64,000 bases of DNA, taken from NCBI GenBank assembly GCA_951804985.1, contig OX638134.1, forward strand, positions 1,736,001-1,800,000, in the 5' to 3' direction. Of this stretch, positions 35,401 through 46,208 are shown in pieces. The stretch comes from Dryomyza anilis. Taxonomy: Eukaryota > Arthropoda > Insecta > Diptera > Dryomyzidae. Under the pieces are notes generated by a model that was not told the DNA's origin, did not search any database, and saw nothing but the letters and a program-made list of their open reading frames with translations. The stretch's first letter is position 1. Every line of letters starts with the position of its first letter. The position numbers and the translations under genes were made by a program.

Positions 35401-38400
35401 CAAATGAATGGAAATTATTCTGCGATTGAATGTTTGTAGTTATTTTCAGGATTCGTATACCCTGGTGACCTATATATCACTTTGAATGGTAACCACACAA
35501 ATGTGTAGGGTATTTATAGTCGGCTTAGACCGACTATAATTTTGATAATCCTAACTATCATAATAACACCTACTTTAAAATTTCCCATGGGATCTAACCT
35601 TCCCTACTGGTTTTTTAATAATTTTAGAAGGAAAATTTCTTAGCACCCCAAATTAAATGTTTTTTCTAATAACTATGATATCGATTGATTATCTGTAAAA
35701 TTAATGTAATCATTTTGCTCTGGTCGTTAAATATTTGTATCAACTTTTTCAAGGTAATTTTGAAAGCACCATGTATTTCATAGCGTGTTCCACAGTCCAT
35801 AAAAATGTGAAAAATTGACATATCTATTATTTCTTTTTTAATATGATAAAATAATGCAGATCACTCCCTTTTCATCAATTTTAATCCTACATTAAATTTT
35901 ATACTCCTTTTACATCAAATCTACTCGATTTCGCAGTATTTTCAATTCTACTTCTTTTTACTCATTTCTACTCCCCAAATTATCCAAATCTACTCCATTT
36001 GCATTGGAGAAAAGTGTGAACACCGGTTGTATGTATTAGACGGCTCCAAAACCTATCAGATACCTGATGATGGAGTGTTTGTAGAACCGCATTAGGTAAG
36101 CGATAATGCCTCGGTATTCCAAGCCAAGGTATACTTAGACTACATTGCGTATAATAGATGGCGGAACAGAGCTATATCTGAAATTGGGTGCAGGGTCATA
36201 AAAAAGTTTCGAGAAATGATGCTAGCATGTATTCGATATTAGGATAACCCAATTGCTTCCTGGGAATACCTGCATCTACCGGTAAACTCTTTATCAGCAC
36301 TCGGGTCTCTCTGCAAGCAAGAGCAAATGCAAAACAAGACCAACTGCAGATTCTTCCGACTCATTACATCGACGATAACCAAGAGATTAGTCACATTTCC
36401 ACTTTCCTTAAGTAGTGTGGAGTGTCGATCAGTGACGAGGCATAACTCATGTGAAAAACACATGAACGTAATCGATCTGACCGAAAGCGCCTCCTATGAT
36501 GAAGCTGGTACCACATAGCACTATCGTTGTGGCTACCCAGCATATTCTAGAATTAGGAGACAGATCTGTGGCACAGACGAGAGAGGATCAGCTTCCCTCT
36601 TTATCACCTAATAGCTATCTTAGATATAATAATAAATTTAAGAAATTTCACTAAAAATGAGGGTAATGGGTCACAACAAAGTGCTTCTTTTATACGGCTT
36701 AAATATTAATTAAAGCTCAATAATTAAGGAAATACTGAAATATTAATTAAATCAGCATTATTTTCGGCTTACCTTACATTGTGGCTGTAATTTCTCTAAA
36801 TTATTTTGCAAACACTCCATCTCAGCACCCTTCTCGATCTTGTTGTAGCAGAAGAGAGACAAATCCTCAATGCAAACGTCCTCCACCTCGGGAATCAGAT
36901 CAACTGATATAGCACGTTGGCGCATAACGCGTTTAACCTCGCGATAGCATTCTTTGCGCAGCGTCAACTGCTCATCCTCGCTGTACGCTATGCGATGTAG
37001 ACACGGCAAAATAAGTGGCCCTCTCTCCGGATCCATTTGTCCTTCGGCGGCGTCATCCCATACCTTTTTGGCACGACAATACTTGATGGCATCGTCGCGA
37101 CAGTATTTGTAGAGTTGTGGATCCAGTTTGAAATCGCGTGCTACAAAATATTGAATCAGCAGTAAAGCTTGCTCGCAATCTGGCATCATGGCGGAGGTGC
37201 CAATGTGCTCCATGAGACAAGACATGACACGCGCATCGCCGCCCGTCGTTTCGCTGCAAGCAACGTCAACGACAGGTTTGCAAGCATGACGCAGTACCGG
37301 ATCGACGCGCCAATCTTCGCCAGCATCGGTGATTTTGACCAGTTCTTCCAGTGCACGTTGACATTGTGGCGCGACTCTGTTTTCTTTGCGACGCTTGTTG
37401 CGTGCGTGCTCCATGAGGCAATGTATTACCTCACCGCTCATTTTATCGACGTTGCTACAAAAGCGCGTAATATCATCAGAACAGTCGGATATTATTTCAG
37501 GCGACAGCTGAAAATCCATCATGAGCATTTTGCGATGATCATCGATTTCAGTGCGACATTCCTGTGTGATTTTGGTGCTGTTCTTCATGACGGACTCCAG
37601 GCACAGCAGAATCTGCGCCAAGCGCACCTGTTTGTCCTCGGAGACGCCGCGACGACAGTGATGGATTTTGATGTCATCCTTGCAAGCCTTGGCAAGACTG
37701 TGACTGGCACGATAGTCGCGTGAAATCGCATTGTCGCGCTGCATTATCTGGCGACTGCAACGTGGTGTAAGTTTCGGATTATTTTTGTTCTTGAGCAGAC
37801 ACTTGAAGGCCTCGCTAGTGCCGGGGCGCGCCTATAAAGACGGACTGTAGAGATATATTGAGCTAAACAAATAAACTTACATCGGGACAAAACTCGTTCA
37901 GATCTGTGCTGCAGATCTCAAAGAATGCAAAGTCTTCCTGTTGCTGCTGCAGCCTGTTAACGGCATCAGCGCAAGTGGATCCAAGCGCAAAGTTCTTATC
38001 CTGCAGACAGCTCACAGTCTCCAACTGTGATATTTTGCGTCGCTTCATATTTAGACGGCCGCATTCATGCAGCGCAATTTCTGCGTCGCAGGCTTTAAAG
38101 AATTCAGTGCGCGCATCGAAGTCTGGAAATTGTGCAGCATGTGCGCGACGTATTGTGCTGGTGCAGCTCTCCGACAGCACAGCGTTTTCCGACTCATGCA
38201 GCAGACAACTGAGGACATTGGTGGCACCCTCACAGGAGGCCAACTGTTCGCTCTCTGTCGCGCAGGCCTTGGTCAGCTCTTGGCTGCGCAAGATCTGCTT
38301 GGTGGGCAGCTGACGTCTGTATTGCCAGACTTTGTGTTGACATTGAGGAGATAGTGTTACCAGTTGAGTTGGCGGCATGGCGTTGATGCATTCGACCACT

Positions 38401-38636
38401 GACAGGTTGTCGTTGACCTTGAGATGCGGACAGTACTGCCGCACCTCGTAGCATTCGCTACTGTCAAAAATACTTGGCTGTAATTTTGCAGCGTCCACAG
38501 CCGCACGTCTGCTTCGACTAGAAAAATTGTCCAGTTGGCTACTACCGATTTGGGTGGTGGTGGACGAAACACTAAGGCCGGCCACCAGCAGCAACACCAA
38601 CAGGAATATATGTGTGCACGGCATATCGAATATCAA
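32428..38636 (-). CDS. Glg1: Golgi apparatus protein 1 (GLG1/ESL-1/CFR) homologue
   Basis: Eight exons on the minus strand join in phase: 38636-37881, 37831-36773, 34231-34111, 34058-33673, 33616-33248, 33194-32825, 32758-32652 and 32598-32428, giving 1112 residues. A signal peptide (IFLLVLLLVAGLSVSS) is followed by serial Cys-rich GLG1 repeats of about 60 residues, each with patterns such as CTSTIRRAH, CLMEH, CKPVVDVAC and FCNEEKGPGQ. The C-terminus has one membrane helix (FFIVILMSAVGMVFMMGIF) and a short cytoplasmic tail with GRITKKALNTKNK; the preceding VSSPAKK and the GRITK tail match the vertebrate GLG1 end. Known family members are Golgi type I proteins that bind FGF, E-selectin or TGF-beta precursors. 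The 2.5 kb intron after exon 2 is filled with transposon remnants. The reading frame is intact. Confidence 0.94.
34766..36023. mobile_element. TCTACTCC-repeat element interrupted by another repeat
   Basis: The left part has TTCTCATTCTACTCCGATTA and several CTACTCC words; the right part has ATTTCTACTCCCCAAATTA and TCTACTCCATTTGCATTGG. The outer ends GTGTTC and GAACAC are inverted. The middle, 34928-35545, is a different repeat, so the parts were once contiguous. Confidence 0.45.
34928..35545. repeat. Dispersed fly repeat with GTCTGTCTGTC core, copy 1
   Basis: It starts TACCCTACACTAAGAG, passes GGAAGCATCTCC, TATTCTTGATCAGCATGACC and the GTCCGTCTGTCTGTCTGTCC motif and TTGAAATCCCTACTAC, and ends GTAGGGTATTTATAGTCGGC. 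This arrangement is familiar from abundant repeats in Drosophila and other flies. A shorter copy is at 48149-48500. Confidence 0.6.
36030..36550 (+). pseudogene. Possible non-LTR retrotransposon RNase H remnant
   Basis: Broken frames give VLDGSKT near the left end and NASVFQAKVY shortly after, the two N-terminal motifs of retrotransposon RNase H domains. Further right, TSTITKRLVTFPLS and CRSVTRHNS may be the C-terminal zinc-finger part. Many stops and frame changes; this is a weak assignment from residue patterns. Confidence 0.35.
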
Positions 38637-39292
38637 TTAGATGTGATTTTTTTCAAACATTTAGCAATAATTGCATTTATTTCACGATAAAAAATACTCC
38701 GGCAGAATTAAAATTGGCTGAAAATGACAACAGATCTAAAAATTAGAGATGATTTTTTCTTGGGTACCCCATTACAATTCGATATTTGTTGGTATATCGA
38801 AATCGACATCTGAAAGAGATAAAAATAATTTTAATAATATACAATAATAATACAACAATTTTAATTTTTTATACTAATCAAATGAATAATATATTAAGTT
38901 TTCATTAAAAAAAATTTAATAAATTAAAAATAAAAAAATATATACTAAAAAAAAACTCAAGAATTCGGTATTATTCAAAGGGAAGAATTATAAAATATGA
39001 AATACAATACCATTATTGTTCATGTTGAATAAAAGTTGTCTAAGTTGAGTAAAAATTTGTCGAAATTGCTATTGCGATATACACTAAAAAACACAGCTTT
39101 CAAAAACTGTTAAAATTTATAGAGGTTTAAAATGCTTGTATATTTTACATACAAATTACTGAAACATATTAGTTTTTAACTGAATTTTTCTTAAAATGGC
39201 TATATAATTTGATACAATTGAGTATGCAGTTAAACTTAGCACCAGGGAATTATATAGAAGTGTAATATACTTTGAAATCACTATAAACTGGT

Positions 39293-40730
39293 TTTAAGAA
39301 AAACTTTACTCATCAGCCGATTTCTCTAGGACACTCGACCGATTTTAATGAATTTTCCCACAAAAAATCTACTTTGAAATCTCTATAAAATGTGGCCACT
39401 TTGACCATCTGCGACGCTCCGTCTAGAATAGTAGTTCTCAATCTTTTTGGTGTCGCGACCCCTTTTTTTAACTCCATATGTATCCTGCGACCTATTTGAA
39501 ATTTTAAAATAGAGATTTTTTGTTTATACTGTTCTACAAATTGAGGGCTGTTGGATTCAACCGAAATGAAACTTTGCAATTTCTAATAGATTTTGGTCTC
39601 CTGATTCTTGCTGCGTACTCAATATTTACCCACCAAGTCGACATTTTGCTAAAAATTTAGTCAAAGTAGCATAAAAAAACATTTTTGGTACTTTATATCG
39701 AATTTTTTTCGCACGATTTCGAAATACCACAGATGCAAACATTATCACAAAATAAAATGTCACTAAAATGTCATAAAAATCACGACCTACGGATAATTGG
39801 CAAAAAAATCTGTGTCCAGATTGAGTCGGCAGGCTTAATAGGGTTAAAAAAATGTTTTACACACCCCGTCTTTAACGAATTCTTATGAGCGACTGAACTA
39901 AAATTTTTGAAAATTTGCCATAACAAAATAAAAATTAAAACGAAATTGGAAAATATATTTGGTATGGAAATATATTTCGTGACGTATTATTGTGTTTAAC
40001 ATTATGTTTTAAATTGGGAAAATTACAAATGAAATTGAAATATTTCATTTTAAATTGAGATCAAATTGGGATTTTACAATTAATTTTTTTTTTTTAAATT
40101 TGAAATTGAAAGAATTACAAATTGAATTAAATTTATAAATTAGCAACAGATATTGAGATTTTCAATATGAAATTTATGAAAATAACAAAGAAATTTAATA
40201 TTATTTAAATATTTTTTCGACACACTTTTTAGGTACCACAAATTTTGTAGTGGGCAAATTCTGAGTACGCAGCATGAATCAAGCGAACTAAATCTGTCAG
40301 AAATGAGAGGTTTCATTCCATATTAAAATCCTTGTAGAACAGTGTAAACATCCGAATGTTGACGAATTTTTACCTTTTGTAGAGTTTTGCGATATTGCAT
40401 TTTTTTTTATATACAAATTTAATTCTGTTTGATTTCATTTTAGAAGTGTTTTTACTATTTTTAATACCTTTCAATTTAATGCTTCATATTGATAAATTTA
40501 AATTTTGTTTAAATACATTTTTTAATTAAATTATTTAAAAATCTAATTAGAATATCTCTTGGCGACCTCCTGAAAATGCAACCCCTTGGGGTTTTGAGGT
40601 TTTAAGAATAACAAAACTAATCAGTCGTTTTCTGTAGGACCACTCGACCGATTTCAATGATTTCCCACAAATATTCTACTTTGAAATCACTATAAAATGC
40701 GCCCACTTTGACCCAACTACGACGCACTAA
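39293..40730. repeat. About 130 bp direct repeats flanking a hAT-like segment
   Basis: Copies at 39293-39420 and 40603-40730 share TCTAGGACACTCGACCGATTT-like sequence, TCTACTTTGAAATC and CTATAAAATG. Between them, GTAGTTCTCAATCTTTTTGG and TCGCGACCCC resemble a hAT (Charlie-type) terminal region and an AACCCCTTGGGGTT word lies near the right edge. Confidence 0.45.
40010..40205. repeat. AAATTGAG degenerate repeat tract
   Basis: Short tract of the same units as at 12.75-13.3 kb (AAATGAAATTGAAATATTTC, AAATTGAGATCAAATTGGG). Confidence 0.4.
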
Positions 40731-41679
40731 AGTTTAAACGGAGATACTTTTAATCATTGTTAATTTAAATCATTGTTAGTGAAACTTTGACCAGATTAGC
40801 ATTTTAAAGTTATAAATTAAATAAAGTGCACTGTAATTCAAGTACGATGTCAAGTATTGATTCTGTATTATTAACATGTATTAACGTTTGCACCCTGTGC
40901 CTTCAATCGGAATCCCCACAAGTACATTTCAGATTACAGTTTGCCTGCTAAACTTAGGAAAATCTTAATCCCTTGAAAACAATCTAAGCAAGGCTTTATG
41001 TAGTTTACGGCGACAACGTTAACATTTGAAAAATCTTTGTTTTGCGATAAATAGTATTTTACTTACACCCAGAAAAGTTCAATAAGTTGGTCAAATATTT
41101 AATTTAATAGAATTAAAAAAAGCTATATTTTCATAAAAACTTGATTTTATAGTATGCAGTATTTTTTTAACAGTATTTTGTGTAGTAATTGGAAATATCA
41201 ATTAAAATTATACGTATCTTAAAAACTAATTTTAATATCTAAAACTATTACTATGGTAGCATAGTTTTATGTGGGCTATCTCTTTTTACACCTGTAGCCA
41301 CTTCTAGTAGAAAACAATAGTTTACTGAATTTATGACAAAAAAAAGAAAGAATGTAGAAATTAAAGTATGATTTGAAATGAAACGTGGGGTGGTATTGGA
41401 TCTTTAAAGTTCACATTAAAAACGTTTTATATTAAAAAATATTTTTTATTTAATTTTTTTTTTTATATAAATAAACCCGTTATATAAGTATTAAAAACTA
41501 CAAAAACTTCCAATTTTAAAAGAGATATCATCATCTGAGAATTTGTTTGTCGAATTCCATTGATTCAATTACGAAAAAAGATAAAGAAGATTTACATAGT
41601 TTTTTTTCTTCTAAAAATGACGATGCATTTTTCCACAAAAATTCTACAAAATATATGTATAACATTTTTCGAAATTCAT

Positions 41680-42769
41680 ACCGTCAACAGGGGTGACTTT
41701 AGACTTCCAGAGGTGACTTTGGTCAAATAAAAAATAATGTTTGCAATCAAATTTTCTCAGCATCCAATTGATTTACAGATTTCAATTTTTTTACAATAAT
41801 TTTCTTTGAAACATTTTCTATCTGCGTAATGCTATTTTCTTAACTTTTATCTCTCATATTCCAACATATTATTATCTTTGTAAATGTAGCTGAAAAGCAT
41901 AAATTTTATTTACGAACAAAATCAATGTAGTATGTAAAATATACGTATGATATCAACACGTTACATTGTTTATGTTAGAAATTAATATATTTTCTTTCTA
42001 ATTGTATTGTCATTTTAGTCCTTTACTATTTTTAACTATTTATTTTATTTAATCGTTCTTAAAATTAGTGTTTTTGGGGTGACTTTGACCCGAGTTAAAG
42101 TCGCCCCAAACTTTGACCCGGTTTAAACCCACATCATATAATTCGAACGTATATACACAATGTTAAAATAACTCATATGAAATTGTGGGTTTATTTGTTC
42201 CATTATTTTTCAAATATATACTATATTTTCCCAGTTTTAAAATAAACGTGTTTGAATTTTAGTTAGTTTTTTATTTAATGTCAGATATTGACATAACAAT
42301 ATAAATGGAAAACAATGGAGTTGAGTTAATTGCAAGACTAAGGCGGGTACAAACTGAAAGTGGCCATTATTTATCTAGAAATAATAAAAAAATAGATCCA
42401 CATAAGCCCTTTATTAAAAAATGAAGTGTAAAATAGTCAGAATTTATTTTTTGTAATTGATATTACATATTATTTGACTAATTTACTTGATTAATTCCAT
42501 TAAATAAGCTTGTTCTAATGAAAAAATACAAAATATTTTTTATCTTTTTCATATAAATCCTACCCGCGAGGTGACTTTGAACCATTTTTTTTTTTTTATA
42601 ATTACTGTTATTACACCATGAAATTTTGATTACTGATGCTTAAAGAGGACATACTTACAATATTTTATAAAGTAATGAACTAATAATTCCATTACAAAAA
42701 AGCGAATTATGAGTATTACAAAATCAACATATACAGTTTTTCGGGTCAAAGTCACCACAGTTGACGGTT
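41680..42769. mobile_element. Inverted-repeat element with ACCGTCAACAGGGGTGACTTT ends
   Basis: Left end ACCGTCAACAGGGGTGACTT and right end AAGTCACCACAGTTGACGGT are inverted repeats of about 22 bp. GGTGACTTT words recur internally on both strands (near 41708, 42078, 42570), as in subterminal binding sites. About 1.09 kb, no transposase frame. Confidence 0.6.
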
Positions 42770-43708
42770 TCTAAAAAGCATTAATCGAATTGAATTTTTT
42801 TTTTAATAAATGGTTTATAACCGAAATATAGAATATAAAAAATTTTATAAAAAAAGGTTATTAACATTTGTAATAACAAAAATACAAATATGAATTTAGC
42901 TGTATTGTTTGAAAATTTATTTTCAATTTTATTTTGGCCTAAGGTTGTTGCACCATTTTCATTAACAAATAATTCCTTCATTGAATAGGTTATATAAATA
43001 AAATTTGTACAATTTAAAAAATCAATAAAGTTAATATTTGTTCTGCTTTTAGAGAGCAAAAGACAAAAAAATGTTTGCAATAAACATATTATGATTGAAA
43101 TTCTAAAACATAACTGGCTGTCACAAATACACAATTTTCTTAGAATATATTGTTAAATGTAAATCAGATAATTACCAAGTTCATTTTTGATAGAAGGAAA
43201 TTCATGAAAGTTGTTTTTAATAACTTATATTCGCTGCAAATATATTTTCCCTTAAAAATGATTGTCACAAATAATTGTAAAAGTATTTTATATTAATTTT
43301 AAGATGAAAATTCAAGAAAGTTGGTTGAAATCATATTATCTTTGTTGTATCCTAACATAAGTGGCCGTCACAAATAATATCCTTGTTTTTGAAATAATTT
43401 TGATAACTACCAAATTAATTTTGATAATGTGTCAATTGATGAAAGTTGATCGCAAGGAATATATTTTCCTTGCGCATCGATTAATTAGTGCGAAAATAAA
43501 TATTATTATTTTAAAATTGAGTTTATCAATTAATTGCTATATAAAGGAATTTCAAAAACACGATTTAAATAAATAGCGCCCTTTCGATAGCCTTGAAATT
43601 GGCAAACCTACCCCTCCGAACATTAGCCGAAGCATCGGTCGGTCGGTTTATAGCGTATAGCGTGCGTTTCGAGATTCAATGAAACACGTTTGCTGCCAAC
43701 CATAACAG

Positions 43709-45341
43709 ATGACAACGATCGAACAGGAGGCACGCGCCACAGAATGTTGCGATGAAGAAGGGCTTTGCGAAAAACACGGCCAAGATACGAAACAAACGAA
43801 CGAACCTCACAAGGGTCGCCATGTATGTGTTGTTGTAGTTGTTATTGTTATTTTATGCGCTACGACAGATCTTGATTTCTATAGATACCTGCTATAGTAA
43901 TTCTTATAGAATATAGCAATTGGAATATTTGAAGTCTTTAAGAAGTTTTTGTCTTTTTAACAAGCGGTATTTATTTCTTATTCGCAGGTTGTTTGTTAGA
44001 TATAGAAATTATTTATAGTGCTACAAAAATCATTTGATTGGCTTCCGAGGCATTTGGTGGTGGTGGCGGACTTTCGTCCTCACGCCACACAAAGCAACGC
44101 AACGCAACGCGCACTGTCAAAACTGGGTCAATGCAAGGACTGCGACAGGTGCAGGTCTTCTGTCTTCGGTATTCCGTCTTCTGTCTTCGGTCTTCAGTGC
44201 AGCACAGCACAGCGCAGATCAATGCTGCAGCATGTGATGAACCAGACGGCAGGCATGCTGAACAAAATGTGCAGCAGTTACAAACGTCAGGTTGGAATCA
44301 TTTAAGCAAATTCCCTTTTGAGCCACCTTCGTCTCTTATAATTTCTTATAGACTCGTTGAGCCCTGTTTTTTTTTTAATTTCAATTTTTTTTCTTCTGTT
44401 CTGTGGCATGCCTTGCTTGGCATCGATCGATTGCTCGCTTCGATTAGAGCCTTTTTTGCCATTGCCTTTGTCTTGACTCGAGCTCGAGTCAAGTTGACTT
44501 GACTTGAGTTGACTTGGTCGTGTGGCTAAGTTTTTTATGCATCCTTACGAGTCCTTTTTTATGTTTGACGCAGAGAAGGCGTAGGATAATGAACCTGAAA
44601 CCGAGCATATGTTGAGGATGTGCAGGATACTAACACTGAGCCTGAGTGTTGAGCTCGAAGATGTGTCTGTCTGTCTGTCCATGTGCCGGTCGTTCATTCG
44701 AACTGTCTCTCTGTCCGCCCGTCCGTCCGACCGTCCGTGTGTTGTCTGGCGGTCGCCAAGGTAAAGGAAGGATATAACAGCAGTAGCAGGTGCTGCCCAT
44801 TGTATGTGCATCTGAAAAATCTCTTCGAAGGATATAAACATAAATGAAGATTGTCATAAAAATAAGGAGCAACATTTAATGTTACAGGTGCCTCTGCGCA
44901 GCGGCCTTTGTATTTTATGTAAGGTGGCTGGCTGGCTGTATGTTCGAGGGGAGGACAGCGAACTAGCGGCACGCTGCAACAACAAAACAACAAAAACATT
45001 CTTCAGGTATTTTGAGTTCATTTAATTTTGTGGTTTGGTTTTCCAATCGTTCGAATTGCGCGCTTAAATGCTGCTGCTGCATCCCCACCTGTCAGACCAG
45101 CATTGGATGAACATTTATATGTAATTTGAGATTTTTAAAAGTTAATTTTAAATTAACTCTTTTGCAATAATTACAGATTGAACCGGAAATGCCGGTGGAT
45201 ACCATATTGGAAAATCCTGAAATCCATAATAGTCACAACATTGCTGGGCAAAGTAACCGCGAACAATACCTCAAGCGCAAAATACGCAATCTGCCCGTTA
45301 AAGAGCCGCATTCACTGAGTTATTCTAACAATATGTTTTAA
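43709..45341 (+). CDS. Candidate three-exon gene, 112 residues, unrecognised
   Basis: Three segments join in phase 0: 43709-43822 (MTTIEQEARATECCDEEGLC to GRH, donor GTATGT), 44231-44290 (HVMNQTAGMLNKMCSSYKRQ, donor GTTGGA) and 45177-45341 (IEPEMPVDTILENPEIHNSH to SYSNNMF, stop TAA; acceptor AATTACAG). The last segment has coding-like codon use and a basic YLKRKIRNLPVKEPHS motif, and I consider it a real exon. The first is Cys- and acid-rich; the middle one has a weak pyrimidine tract. The region around the start is the least AT-rich in this part of the window. I do not recognise the product. Alternative or missing internal exons are possible, for example near 44888. Confidence 0.5.
44120..44745. 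repeat. Short simple repeats in the candidate gene's introns
   Basis: Imperfect CTTCTGTCTTCGGT repeats (about 44155-44205), CTCGAGTCAAGTTGACTTGA-type repeats (about 44471-44517) and GTCTGTCTGTCC/CCGTCCGTCC runs (about 44665-44740). Confidence 0.6.
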
Positions 45342-46208
45342 ATTTTATAACTATATCTAGAATACATTTTAAAACCAGTAAAACTCCAAAATTTTGATAC
45401 CTATCGGTTTTGGATATAGGGGTATTTTGGATTTGTCTAAAACAGTTTTTGTTTTCAATATGAAATATATCGTTCGGTTTTACTTATTCAGATTTAAAGC
45501 CATTAACTCGGAAACATTTCCTGCCGGGAAACATCGACAATCGACAGCGACAGGCGTTGGCGTAAAGATCGCTGGAACCAACAAAAACTAGCGAGCGCGC
45601 ACTAAATAATAATAATCACTCCGCAATATTATATTCTATATAAAATATCTATATAAAATATAATATAATATATATATATGATATTCAATTTTGTCCAAAG
45701 TTCCGCATATGGTGCTCAACTTAATGTTTACTCTTTTTTTTCTATTTTATTTTTACGCATTTGACATTTTACCCAGCCCTGGGAAAAACCATTTATGGAG
45801 CACAGCACCAGTTTGTGTCTACGGCTTTTTTTCGATTGTCTTCGTTTTTCCATGTATGTTTTTTGTTTGTTTTATTCTCTTTTTAATTGTGTTGCTGTTG
45901 AATGATACGAATTGACTTATTAACTTGACTTATTAACTTAACTTAACTTGACTTATTAATTTCATCATTTGTTGTATTTTTCAGTGCGCAACGGAGGTTT
46001 TCAGCTGACTGCGCGCGCTATAGTTTGACGCGTTTATCGACGCAATCTACGCAGTTCGAATTTCGAAGGCAAAGTTCGAATTCGAAGGCAAAGTTCGAAT
46101 GCGTTTTTGTGAAAACGCATTCATTTTTGTGGTGCGTTGCGTTGATTGATGTTAAAAGGAGAAAAAATAATAATTTCAATTTCTTTTTTCTTATGTGCTT
46201 CAACAAGA
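45342..46208. other. Interval between the two candidate small genes
   Basis: AT-rich, with ACTTATTAACTTGACTTATT tandem words at about 45915-45960. From about 45990 to 46200 the sequence is less AT-rich, with a TTCGAATTCGAAGGCAAAG tandem repeat, and may be the 5' leader or promoter of the gene starting at 46209. Confidence 0.4.

Larger units (their letters stand above)
34232..36772. other. GLG1 intron filled with transposon remnants
   Basis: This intron separates exons 2 and 3. It holds an element rich in TCTACTCC (34766-36023) interrupted by a GTCTGTCTGTC-containing dispersed repeat (34928-35545), followed by a possible non-LTR RNase H remnant (about 36030-36550). Confidence 0.6.
38637..43708. 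other. 5 kb without a supported gene, repeat-rich
   Basis: Upstream of GLG1. It contains a direct repeat of about 130 bp (39293-39420 and 40603-40730) around a segment with a hAT-like GTTCTCAATCTTTTTGGTGTC end and an AAATTGAG tract, an inverted-repeat element (41680-42769), and irregular AT-rich DNA with repeated GATGAAAGTTG words (43150-43480). Confidence 0.55.

Noticed and set aside
37169..37723. 184-codon plus-strand frame opposite GLG1
   Set aside because: Antisense to Cys-rich repeats and crossing no independent splice signals; it is a shadow frame.
44018..44502. Long overlapping plus-strand frames near 44.0-44.5 kb
   Set aside because: Most of their length is simple repeats (GTCTTCGGT, CACAAAGCAACGC); only the short segment 44231-44290 looks like an exon.
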